Shown here piece by piece: positions 12,501 through 21,600 of a stretch of DNA of 64,000 nt. The notes beneath the pieces were generated by a model. The model saw only the letters and a list, made by a program, of their open reading frames with translations, searched no databases and was not told the DNA's origin. Made by a program: the position numbers and the translations under genes. Each line of letters starts with the position of its first letter. The stretch's first letter is position 1. Origin of the DNA: Muricea muricata (taxonomy: Eukaryota > Cnidaria > Anthozoa > Malacalcyonacea > Plexauridae); contig OY979725.1 of the NCBI GenBank assembly GCA_963855995.1, positions 3,224,001-3,288,000 on the forward strand, read 5' to 3'.

Positions 12501-14698
12501 CGTCCCGATTTGACTTCGTCTCAGCCTCATGTATAAAGAGGGTCTTTAGAAACACACACTTGTAAGGTCCCTTACTAGAAGAATACGGCCATCTTACAGG
12601 TTCCAGACATGACAGATTACTCAATGGCAGGAAAAACATACAGATACTTGAAGGACGACCCGCTTTATCCATTCGGCTACGGCCTGTAAGTAGACAACGA
12701 TGTTTAAAAAATCAGCATTTCAAATATCAATTGTGTTTACAGTCAGTTTTACATTGATACAATAATGTCACCATCATTCATCAACTAAACCACCATAAAA
12801 ATATTTCCACCATCACTATCAACTATATTTTCAGGTCATACACAAATTTCACTTACTCGAGCATCGTGGTACCGAAAGAAATAAAACCTTGCGATAAAGC
12901 TGTTGTCACTGTAGCACTTCAAAACATCGGAACAAGACCAGGAGAAGAGGTGATTATAATTAAAGGTTATAGTTTACTAGTTATACAAGTATGTGCATTC
13001 TAACGAAAACCGATTGACTTCTATTTTGACGGCAGGTAACGCAAGTCTACATCAATTGGCCAAATGCCACAGTGCCCGTACCGCGAATGCAACTGGTTGG
13101 TATGGAAAGAAATTCTCTTAAAGCTTCTCAGACTATTCAAGTGAGTTTCCGACCCCCTTTCCATTGGCTTAGTTAAAGGGAAATGGCAACAAAAATTTTT
13201 ATCGTCTAATTTGAAAGAGACTCCAAAACAATATACAGAATTTTCATATCTGTCTTGTTTGGTGAGATATTTCGACTTGAAATCTTCAGTTGTCCGCCAT
13301 CTTGGATATTTGTAGATATGCATGATACGTCACAACTGGGGTTACGCAAATTTTTTTTCTTACGACACAATGATTAATCTTCTCCAATAACCTACACACG
13401 TGGTAAGTGTTTCACTGGTAAGGCTTTCAGCACGGACTGAAGCCTGAAATGGTTTCACAAATATTTTATTGCTAGTAGGTATTTAAGGGAAACTTTGAAT
13501 GCCTTATCCCTGTTGTGACGTCGCCAAACATTGTTAATGAGGTTAAAAATGAATCCAAAATGGCGGATAGTTCGATTATTTAGGTGGCAATATCTCCTGA
13601 CGTAAAACAGATGTAAAAATTTTGTAATAGACTTCTATATATTATTTCAGAGTCTGTTTAAAATGAGGCGATGAAAATTTTTGTTACCATTTCCCTTTAA
13701 AATGTCTAATTCTCCCGAGTTGTTTGTCGCAAACAAAATTGGAATCGGTTTTATGAAACGAATCTTTTATAACAATTTAAATCAGACTTGATGCAACTTG
13801 ATATTTGCAAACTTGCTGCAAGTTGTGTGGCAACTTAAACCAATTTTGTGGAAAACGTGTTGACAGTCAACTTGCATCATGTCTGTCGACAACTTGCAGC
13901 AGACTTGTTATCAAGCAGGAGCAAGCGATGCGAGTGCATCCTGATATCTGCTTGATGACTGCAAAACAACAAGCTTGCAACAGACTTGCTGTAATTGCCT
14001 GTATCTGGGTGTGTATGTTACAACATAGTTAATAGAGCTAGATGGTTTGGAAACTCATTAGAACTACAATATAAGTCATTATCTATATTTTTGTTCTGGT
14101 TTATGTAGGAAGGAGGTCCTTCGTCCTCACGTGCGTATTGAATTTTCACCTAACTAACCAATATCAACGTTTTAGGAAATTTAGCCATCCGCGACTTGAA
14201 CAATAGGGTAATTTAAGAATTCCTATTGGTGGATTTGGCAAAAAAACAATACACACGTGACAATGAAGAACCATATTTTTGAATAAGCGTTGACCAACAT
14301 AGATAATGAGTTATATTGTTATTCTAATGAGTTTCCAAACCATCTACTCTATTAATTATGGTTACAATGATATTTTTCTAGTTTGGCAAAGTTTCTTTTC
14401 TGTTTTTTGTTTTACTAAATTAAAATGCTCAACACCCACAAACAGCTATATTTGTTTAGTCGAATATTTCGAATTGAATTCCTGACTTCTTTTTGTTATA
14501 AATGTCTAGCTATCTTTTACAATCGAACCAGCGCAGTTTGCTGTCTATACAGATCAAAAGGTCATCGAACCTGGTTTTATCAATGTCTACCTTGGTGGTC
14601 AGCAGTATGCACAGAAGACGTCCAGTCCATCCAATGTACTTCATGCCGTCATCCATATTGTGGGAACTAAATCTGTGCCGCTCAGCCAATGCGGATAG
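528..14698 (+). CDS. Secreted GH3 glycosidase (plant beta-xylosidase type), copy 1
   Basis: Exons: 528-686, 1214-1283, 2292-2407, 2971-3039, 3281-3336, 3846-3964, 4746-4846, 5057-5148, 6042-6115, 6669-6698, 7360-7505, 7952-8055, 8703-8832, 9810-9872, 10806-10897, 11286-11356, 11729-12009, 12600-12685, 12835-12949, 13036-13140, 14510-14698. These join in phase to 2268 nt (755 aa), the usual length of plant-type beta-xylosidases. Residues 1-26 look like a signal peptide. The GH3 N-terminal barrel follows: PAPAIPRL, then R171/E174 and GED 177-179 in the RNQETYGED block, then CKHF (K209, H210). The nucleophile is expected at D291 in VVSDEAA. The C-terminal GH3 domain runs from about 423 (ILGPYANN) through LPGHQ and GPVDISW, and an Fn3-like domain covers about 620-755. 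N-glycosylation sites include NVS, NAT and NNT. Introns 1 and 14 use GC donors. Family assignment is firm. Substrate (xylose, arabinose or another terminal sugar) is inferred. Start chosen because the ATG precedes the signal peptide and is conserved in copy 2. Confidence 0.93.
687..692 (+). other. GC-AG splice donor, GH3-1 intron 1
   Basis: Exon 1 ends GTTGAG and is followed by GCAAGT. Joining to the acceptor at 1212-1213 restores the conserved [12 protein letters not shown] stretch of the family in phase 0. No GT nearby gives this join. The same donor is kept in copy 2 at 15829. Confidence 0.85.
1420..1880 (+). repeat. Degenerate minisatellite in GH3-1 intron 2
   Basis: The stretch is built from imperfect repeats of GAGAGTTGAGAAGCGAGAG interspersed with 'gtaaagcgaggatgagagttgatg'. 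The related block in copy 2 lies at 16560-17000, and a second pair of blocks of the same motif sits in intron 12 of both genes. Confidence 0.75.
2400..2690 (+). repeat. CAAGTTG-type dispersed repeat, GH3-1 intron 3
   Basis: A run of ACTTGTAGTA, CTACAAGTTGTTAACAG, CAACAAG and CTTGTAACA words typical of a degenerate repeat family. Related blocks occur at 13790-14010, 17395-17700, 26110-26330 and 27270-27660. Confidence 0.55.
4502..4576. repeat. 75-bp hairpin in GH3-1 intron 6
   Basis: CTATCATAGATCCACGTAG at the left pairs with ACGTGGATATATGATAG at the right, and ACATAGCTACAA pairs with TTGTAGCTATGT in the middle. Copy 2 has unrelated sequence at this point of the intron (about 18895-18945), so this is either an insertion in copy 1 or a replacement in copy 2. 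Confidence 0.7.
5235..5460 (+). repeat. GGCCAG-type dispersed repeat, GH3-1 intron 8
   Basis: This block contains CAGGTTCTGGCCA, CTAGCCAGTCAATTGCAT and GAGTGACCCTGTGG. It resembles 28885-29060 on the same strand and 34457-34660 on the opposite strand. It is missing from intron 8 of copy 2, so it is a copy-1 insertion or a copy-2 deletion. Confidence 0.65.
5640..5795. mobile_element. 156-bp fold-back element, GH3-1 intron 8
   Basis: Termini AGGTGTAGGTTCTTTCAC and GTGAAAGAACCTATACCT are inverted repeats, and the interior has GATAAAGCG paired with CGCTTTATC plus an 'aaacgtcga' core. A diverged counterpart lies at about 19947-20055 in copy 2, so the insertion predates the duplication. The size and lack of coding content fit a MITE. 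Confidence 0.65.
6786..7112. mobile_element. Fold-back element, GH3-1 intron 10
   Basis: The arms share GAGCAATTCCTCTGATCAAT and its inverse, flanked on both sides by diverged 'ttgaccaattgatt' and 'gcaatagaaa' words. The matching element in copy 2 is at about 20826-21110. Non-coding; probably a MITE older than the gene duplication. Confidence 0.65.
8060..8480 (+). repeat. Degenerate minisatellite in GH3-1 intron 12
   Basis: It has the same GATGAGAGTTGAGAAGCGAG-like motif as intron 2, in imperfect head-to-tail copies. The corresponding block in copy 2 is 22200-22600. Confidence 0.7.
8858..9697. mobile_element. Outer fold-back element in GH3-1 intron 13 (interrupted)
   Basis: Left terminus CCTCGATAGATAGCGAGTAG and right terminus CTACTCGCTATCTATCGAGG are exact inverses. 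The arms continue inward (GAAATCTCGAGCTC and GAGCTCGAGATTTT) and are split by another palindromic element at 9061-9453. Copy 2 keeps only the left arm (about 22996-23200). A further relative lies at about 58300-58530. Confidence 0.8.
9061..9453. mobile_element. Family A fold-back MITE nested in the outer element
   Basis: Termini TAATGGACCATTCCCC and GGGGAATGGTCCATTA are inverse. The inner arms pair through GTAATACAAAAGTA and GGTAACGCTTTTCC around a centre near 9250. It sits inside the arms of the 8858-9697 element, so it arrived later. Copy 2 lacks it. A full-length relative is at 62524-62905. Confidence 0.8.
9873..9878 (+). other. GC-AG splice donor, GH3-1 intron 14
   Basis: Exon 14 ends GATATCATG followed by GCAAGT. 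Joining in phase 0 to AAATCCTACGTC at 10806 keeps the frame through the GH3 C-terminal domain. Copy 2 has the same donor at 23319. Confidence 0.8.
10197..10594. mobile_element. 398-bp TTAA-flanked fold-back MITE, GH3-1 intron 14
   Basis: Termini GGTGGCTCGATAGTC and GACTATCGAGCCACC are perfect inverses and each is bordered by TTAA (10193-10196 and 10595-10598). TTAA duplication is characteristic of piggyBac-type transposition. The terminal bases are not the canonical piggyBac CCY, so the superfamily is tentative. Copy 2 has no such element in intron 14. Confidence 0.75.
13177..13696. mobile_element. 520-bp TTAA-flanked MITE, GH3-1 intron 20
   Basis: Terminal inverted repeats start AGGGAAATGG and end CCATTTCCCT and extend about 28 bp with one or two mismatches. 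TTAA flanks both ends (13173-13176 and 13697-13700). Intron 20 of copy 2 reads GGCTTAGTTAAAAGGTCTAA at about 26029-26048, a single uninterrupted TTAA, which is the pre-insertion site. No transposase is encoded, so it is non-autonomous and piggyBac-like by its target site. Confidence 0.85.
13790..14010 (+). repeat. CAAGTTG-type dispersed repeat, GH3-1 intron 20
   Basis: Repeated words such as AACTTGCTGCAAGTTGTG, GACAACTTGCAGCAGACTTG and AGCTTGCAACAGACTTGC. The same block is present in copy 2 at 26110-26330, so it predates the duplication. Confidence 0.6.
14024..14360. mobile_element. 337-bp MITE with 7-bp target duplication, GH3-1 intron 20
   Basis: Termini CATAGTTAATAGAG and CTCTATTAATTATG are inverted. 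Further in, GATGGTTTGGAAACTCATTA pairs with its exact inverse. GTTACAA flanks both sides (14017-14023 and 14361-14367) and occurs once at the matching point of copy 2 (about 26343-26349). A 7- to 8-bp duplication is closest to hAT-type insertion, which is an inference. Confidence 0.8.
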
Positions 14699-14913
14699 AT
14701 GCCAGCGTAAAGGGAAAAATACAAAACAAAACCACCCAGAACACAAACACAGTAATACAAGGAACTAACACACTGTTTACGCCACAATTTAATTCATAAA
14801 TACTACTCAACGTTTAATTTTTATAACCAGCTAAAATACTTTCATTTAAAATGTACGTTCAATGTTTGGACGTGTCGTTATATTAATTTAGATTTCATCC
14901 TGCGATGGAATTA

Positions 14914-14919
14914 AATAAA
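14914..14919 (+). promoter_or_regulatory. Poly(A) signal, GH3-1
   Basis: AATAAA lies 216 bp after the stop codon in 3' sequence conserved with copy 2. It is the first canonical hexamer I see in the shared 3' UTR. Confidence 0.6.
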
Positions 14920-15003
14920 CTGCAATATATACAGTTAAATTATTTCTGTAAGAATGAATCATTAAAGGAGAAATTTTACTGCACACACAGACACTGACAA
15001 AAC

Positions 15004-15262
15004 GTAAATATGACTTCCTGGGGACGATTGCTCAAAATTTGGATAGACAAAGCCACTAAGAGCCTGTTCATCTCGGTTCACGAGAAAACATTTCGACAGG
15101 TCAAATAATGTTGTTGTGTTCATATGCAGATATGTTTTCCCGCTTACCGGGTAAAGTTTCCCGCGGTGATGTAGATTTTGTAAAGTGTAAACAGAAAGTT
15201 TTCCCGCTAAGCGGGAAAGTTGTGTTCATATGGGATCACCTGTGGTAATGGCAATCACGCGT
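15004..15262. other. Spacer between GH3 genes, non-coding
   Basis: Homology to the GH3-2 3' flank ends near 15003. The first 45 bp resemble 30340-30385 inside the ASPP gene, but that segment is itself part of a dispersed fold-back repeat, so the match is not proof of common descent. 15113-15232 holds a 14-bp direct repeat GTTGTGTTCATATG around several TTTCCCGC and GCGGGAAA palindromes. Confidence 0.6.
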
Positions 15263-15496
15263 GCTTTGTTTCTTGAGCTTCTCAAAATAGAATCACACGC
15301 TTTAGTGGCCACTTCGTTACTCAGCAGTTGTGAGTTTTTCGCCTCAGACTACGATTTCTTACTTGGACCACTTTCACCCCCCTTGTTTCCGCTCGTTTTC
15401 TGAGATGACGGCAACACCACGAGGTCCTTATCGCTCCCAGAATTCCGCGGGGGGGGGGGGCGTTTTCGTTTGCTTTCGGAGCAAGGGCTTCGGGGG
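15263..15496 (-). pseudogene. Broken fragment of the ASPP central exon
   Basis: On the minus strand this matches the 3' part of the large ASPP exon (31043-31275) almost base for base. Residue blocks [16 protein letters not shown] and [13 protein letters not shown] are shared. It is damaged by a CAA-to-TAG stop (15349-15351), a 6-bp in-frame deletion that removes two residues, and a length change in a C-run that shifts the frame. Homology starts within 2 bp of the true exon's 3' edge and stops inside the exon. No flanking ASPP exon is present, so it cannot make protein. Confidence 0.85.
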
Positions 15497-15669
15497 AGAG
15501 CAATACAATTTTGATTAACCGTATTGTCGCATCTACCCTCTGAGAGTAAGGTCAATTTTGGCTCTGAAAAACGCGGAAGTTAACTTAATTATGACATCAG
15601 ATCAGATGTTTTGGGTAAATTACACTATCAAGTACAAGTTTCGAATCTGCCGTCACTGATTTCTTTGCA

Positions 15670-18600
15670 ATGGCCACAGCCGTAAGGCGATGCTTTGTCG
15701 TTTTCATTGCTACGGCAATATCTCATGTTGCGCAACAATCGTTTGGAGTGCTCTTCGAACATGATGCTCGTTATTCTCCAGATTATCCATTCCGGAACGT
15801 GTCGCTTCCGTGGGATGTCAGAGTTGAGGCAAGTAGAATCACAATTGTATACACTGTGATACAATGTATTTTTAGGGCAAGTACAACTGTTCTAGTTCAG
15901 TACAATAATAAAACTCCCCTCAAGGTAGAATGAAATTAGCATAATTTGCGGAATCACCACCGAGAACAAAGCAAGTGGAATGATTTTTTAAAACTCCGAA
16001 GCAAGACGAATATTTCCGTCCATTGTATGTTTTAACCTATGACGTGATGTTTATACAATATCATGTTCCACACGGTACCACCATCCGCAGATTTCTGCTG
16101 GCGCTAAGGTCTTAGAGCAATCAACGTTTTCGAAACTTATTACGGCTATTAAAGCAAGATGAAACCAAAGTTTGGATCCCTCTAATTCAAAGTAATGAAT
16201 CATATCGGTGTACAGAGTTGAACAAAACAAGAACATGACATGTTTGGTGTTTAGTGTAAAGTGAGAAAAAGTGCAAAACAACCGACATAGAACGAACCAG
16301 AAAACTGCGCTAAAAAAATGTATTAACACTGCACATTGCGCAACATATTTTAGGATCTGGTGACGAGATTGACATTGGATGAGATAATTGATCAAATGGC
16401 TCATGGCAGCTGGAAGGAGGGAGGTGCTGATATTATTAGCATTTTTAAAGATATCAAATCTGGGGACGGGTAACGTGGGGGGGGGGGAGGAGGCATTCAG
16501 GGAATGATTGAGATTGGACTTGAGAATCAAGAGTTTGTACGAACGTTTTCTTCACTATAATGACGCAAACAAAAATGAGAGTTGACGTTGAGAAGCGAGA
16601 GAGGTTTGCAGGAGGGTTATCTTAATTCTGTGACCCAATAAAGAGAGGATGATGCGAGTTGATGAGAGGTCTGTGTCCCGGTCAAACAAAGGTGAGAGTT
16701 GAGAAGCGAGGGTACTGGAGTTTCCATAACTCTCGTGACTTGGTAAAGCGAGGATAAAAGCTGAAAAGCGATAGTTTTATTAGTCTAATAACCTAGTAAA
16801 ACGGGCATGAGAATTGAGAAGCGAGAGTTTGTACGAGAGTTTTTCATACGAGGTCGAGACTTGGTTGAAATGGAAGACGACTGAAATATCATCAAATATG
16901 TTTATTGAAATCCTGACTGGAATTTAAGATTTTCATTGTCTTTCTTCTTCTAATAAGAGGAAGATTCTGATGAGAGTTCATTAGAGTGGAAGCGAGTTAG
17001 CGATACGCGAGCGATAATTTCAACTGGGATACACTCTCATCTAGGGCGCTTATATATAGGCCGGTGCAACTAGGGCGCCATGCTCTCATCCTGGTCTGAC
17101 CGAAACTTAACAACTGTAATCTTATCCCACACCTTCTAATGTCCTTATGCACTTGCATCCTTAGATATAGTAGATAGCACGGGTCTTATAGAAAACTTGT
17201 GAACTTGATAAACTCAGTTCAACGTATATTTTCCCAGTGCAATTTCTTTAACTTTGCTAGGTCCTGCACCGGCTATTCCTCGTTTAAACATCAGTGCCTA
17301 CCAGTTCGGAACTGAATGCCTAAGTGGTGATGCTGACGCTGGAAACGCGACGTCATTTCCGATGTCTATTGGCATGGTAAGCCGGACGTAAAAAGTCTCC
17401 ACTTGTAGTAAAACTCTTGCAACTAAAGTTGTCTTGTAACAGACCTTGTTAGTATTTGGACCAACAAGGGGGCTGGCACAGCCATGACACAACAAAATTG
17501 TTACAATCTTGCTTGGTCAAACTTGAAAAGTTCTTGTCCTATCATTGTTACAACAAGCGTAATGATGCCGTTAAGCTTGCTACAAGTTGTTAACAGCTTA
17601 TTCCAAGCACGCTACAACAAACTGTACTCCTGCGAACAAGCAGTGACATATATTTTCTCTGTACTCCTGCGAAAAAACAGTGACATATATATACACTTGT
17701 AACATATATTTTCTAAGTCAGATTAAGTTTAAGATTACATTGGTATCAAAGAGAAGATTCCTATAAACATAACCAGGCGGGAAACGATTATAAGACAAAC
17801 CATATGTCAGGGGTTAGAGAAAGATCCATTGATGCACGCTTTCGTTCAAAACACAAGCAATAGTACAAAGGAAAGAGAGGTCGAGACTTGAAGTACGTCT
17901 ATTCAAAACGTTGAAACGTATTTTTCTACACCATTAACTTAGTGATGTTATTGCGCTTTTAACAGGCTGCAACGTTCGACCCACAGTTAATTTACGACGT
18001 CGCTAGAGCTACTGGCATTGAAGTTAGAGCTAAGGTAAACGAAGAAAGCTATTTCAAGAGGTATAACCCTAATTACAAAGGAAGTATTCTTGTCCTGATC
18101 CAGTTTACGTGTTTCCACGTTTTGCAGCACAACAATTACATAAAGGAGAAAGAATACGGAATGCACACTGGTTTGAGCTGCTGGTATGTTTCATTTCACC
18201 CAGTTTCTGATACCTCTGATGATCTGAATACACCTGACTGCTTATCTACCCCATCGCAGGAGCCCAGTGATCAACATCATGCGGCATCCACTATGGGGGA
18301 GAAACCAAGAAACGTACGGGGAAGATCCCTACCTCACATCGATCCTAGGACAACAATTTGTTTATGGACTACAGGCAGGTAAGCAGAGGCAATATATAAA
18401 GAAATAGATTTTCTAATCACAAGATTAAGTTTAAGAATACATTGATATCGAAGAAAAGGACCTGGACTCCTCAATTTACTAAATATTACATACTCGAACG
18501 GACCTGACTAGCTGCAGAACATTACGCTAACGTTGCAAAGGTCGTAGGTCTGATTCTGGCCGTGGTCAGGTGGCTTGCCTAGTGAGGATAAAAACTCAGA

Positions 18601-21600
18601 GAAACACAAGAAAAAATTCTAATGCCAAGGAGCTAGCCGTCGCAACTCTACCTTTCCCTGGAGATTTATGGGTATTTATCGATAAATATACCAGTATTCT
18701 TCGATTATCGTTATTTGATTTTTTCGATACATGAAAATATCAAACTCTATCGAAGTTTTCGATACATATTTCGTTTTCAATGGCTATACAGTGATTGCTT
18801 TTATAATAAGCGCTTGTATAGTCAGTCAGTGTCGTTAATTTCGGGAATTAGCGAGTTTCATGCTTCATATGTGATGATGTACTTAATTGGGTTGTTTTAG
18901 TACAAAACCCCAAGATCTTGCTTGCATAAAACCTGAGCTTGGGAGCATAGGGGGAAACGACGATGCTGAATACAGAGCAGAAAAAATATCGAAAATATTA
19001 GCATCCCAACATGCAGCCTCAGTTGTCCCCTGAACGTCTGTCTGTTTGTAATACTAGATTGAGTGAAATTCTTTTGAACAGATCATCCAAGATATGTCTT
19101 GGCCAATGCGGGATGCAAACATTTTGATGCTTACGGTGGACCAGAAGATATTCCACAAAGCCGATTTACCTTTAACGCGGAGGTAAATATTACCTTTATT
19201 TGCCAGGGAAGATGCAGTGTTTTACCTATATTTTTGCCACTTATAAAAGTTATAATTTCACATTCTGTGAGTACATTTCTGACAATCGCACGGGTTGCGG
19301 GTACTCTCTTAATCCGATTGAAAATTCAATCTATTGGATTGAATTTTAATCTTTTTTGAATTGTTTTTAGGGATCATACGTTTTCTGTTGAAAAGTAAAA
19401 TAATTGAGTGACATATTTCAATCGATTGGAACACTGAAAGAGTATCCCTCAATCTATAGTCAATCTATTAGATTAAAAAATAGTCTATTAGATAAAAAAC
19501 TTCAAACTTTTGAACGATTGAAAAAAATCCCTCAAACCACTGTTTTAAATTCAGAAAGTATCACCGAGTCGGTATTTTAATTCAATACTAGTAACCATCT
19601 TATTGTACGGTTTTAAACGCTTTCTTATCGCTTTCTCACTATAAAGGTGAGTGAACGTGACTGGTATATGACGTACTTACCTCAATTTCAAGCATGCGTA
19701 GAAGCAGGGACCTACAGCATCATGTGCAGTTACAACAGGTGGGTAACGGCTACAAACTGAATTAAAAAGTGTACATTAAATTTTCTACATAAATATGACC
19801 ATTCATGCCGAGGCCGGGTTTTAGTTCAAATGCAGGGGGAGTTAAAAGTTAAAAGGTTAGTTGGGGTATGTATTGCATGTTGTATGTATGTGTACCAATA
19901 CAATAACATTGCCAGTGGAGGATATAACAGTTAATAGTACACATGGGTGTAATTCCTTTCACTACCTGAAACGACAGAGTGAAAATCGACGTTTCAAGTC
20001 ACTGCTATCGTCGATTATCACTTTATCGTAGTGAAAGAACCTATACCTTTCGTGTAACAGTATATTAATGAACTACGTTTCATGAGTAGAACGTTTGTTA
20101 TCAAGAGTGATTGATGTAGACATGCAAAAAAAAGTGTAAAATGAGCAAGAGTTAATAGTTATTTAAAAATTTGAGCCAAATTTTCCAAAAACCAAAGCAG
20201 GAGAAGTGCATGAATTTTTAGAGGATTAACAGAAATAGAGCGCCCACGCAGCATGCTAAAAGGTACATTTATCAATTTAGTATCAACGGTATACCGGCTT
20301 GTGCGAATGCAGAACTACTCACGAATATCTTGAGAACCAAGTGGAAATTTAAAGGTGCGAAAATTGAATGAGAATGAAGAAAAGCAACAATTTGAAAAAT
20401 TCAATTTTGAATAATTTCTAGAGGGTATAAATGTGTCCTAATCCCCAATGGAAATCGTACACTTGTAAGAGCATGGCCTGTAACAGACTGTCTTTGGGGA
20501 AGGGGTTGATGAGCAAGGGGTTGGTTGGGGGGAAGAAGAAAAATATTGACAATGATCAATAATAACAATTGAGCTTTTGCCCCTCGCGTGCATAAATTGA
20601 ATGAATAATTCCACACTAACTGCTCGCTTTCCATACATTAACCACTTCTCAAATTATATTCCTTTGCGGATGTACTGTGAACTTCTTTTAACAGTGTCTA
20701 TATTAACTTTGTATTTTTGCAGGTTATGTTGTCAGCGACGAGGGCGCCTTAGGTAAGCTACATTAGATCGCTTTCCTTTACTGCAATCCTGGTATGGATT
20801 CCTACGATTCCGATTCTTTGGGGAATTAATAGAACGACTGCAACCTACCTTCCGATCGACTGTTACAGCGGCAGCAATAGAAACGTTCCGAAAAAATTGA
20901 TTGACCAATTGATTTCCTCGATTCCTCTGATCAATTCCTCAAAATTTTGAAGAGTTCGTGAAAAGGTTCACAATTTTCCGTTTATTCAATGCTCTATGAA
21001 TCAGAATGGCATATCTTATTCGTGAACCCTCAGATATGCTAGGAATTGATCAAAGGAATTGCTCAACTTGAGGTAATCAATTGGTCAATGCTTCTATCGC
21101 TACGACTGTAGGGTGGTTATGCCAAAAGGAATATTTGAAGATGAAAACCATTAGTTTACATGCATTCACCACATTCTAATTTACGATTGTAATTAACAAA
21201 TCAGTAATTTACGATTTTGTTTTATAGAAAAACAAATCAAATATTAGATTCTATAAAAAAATCTATAGATTGCATCAAAGGAACACGACCTAATTCTTAT
21301 CCTTTTCTAAAGGATTCAAACGATCGCATTCTTCTTTGTCGCAGTATATCTTTCCTTTTCATGGTATATCATATATTTTTGCCCTTTAGAGTATATTTTA
21401 ACAAGGCACAAATACACGAAAAACGAAGTGGAGACAGCAGGTGCAGCAGTGAATGCTGGATGTAACTTGGAGTTAGGGTTGCCTAATGTATCTAAGAATA
21501 TCTACAGTTACCTGGGCGAGGCTGTTGAACAGGTAGAATGAAGTATAGAGAAGAGCATAACGTACGTGGAACATTTATAATACTTCTAAGTGGCGCGTTC

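Noticed and set aside
15004-15047. Match between the start of the GH3 spacer and the ASPP intron at 30340-30385 as further proof of a duplicated ASPP block
   Set aside because: The matching words belong largely to a dispersed fold-back repeat (30350-30592), so independent insertion is possible. I rely on the exon fragment instead.
18122-18382. 86-codon open frame across GH3-2 intron 5
   Set aside because: The intron is only 76 bp and open by chance. The homologous intron in copy 1 is much longer and the family sequence continues only after splicing.
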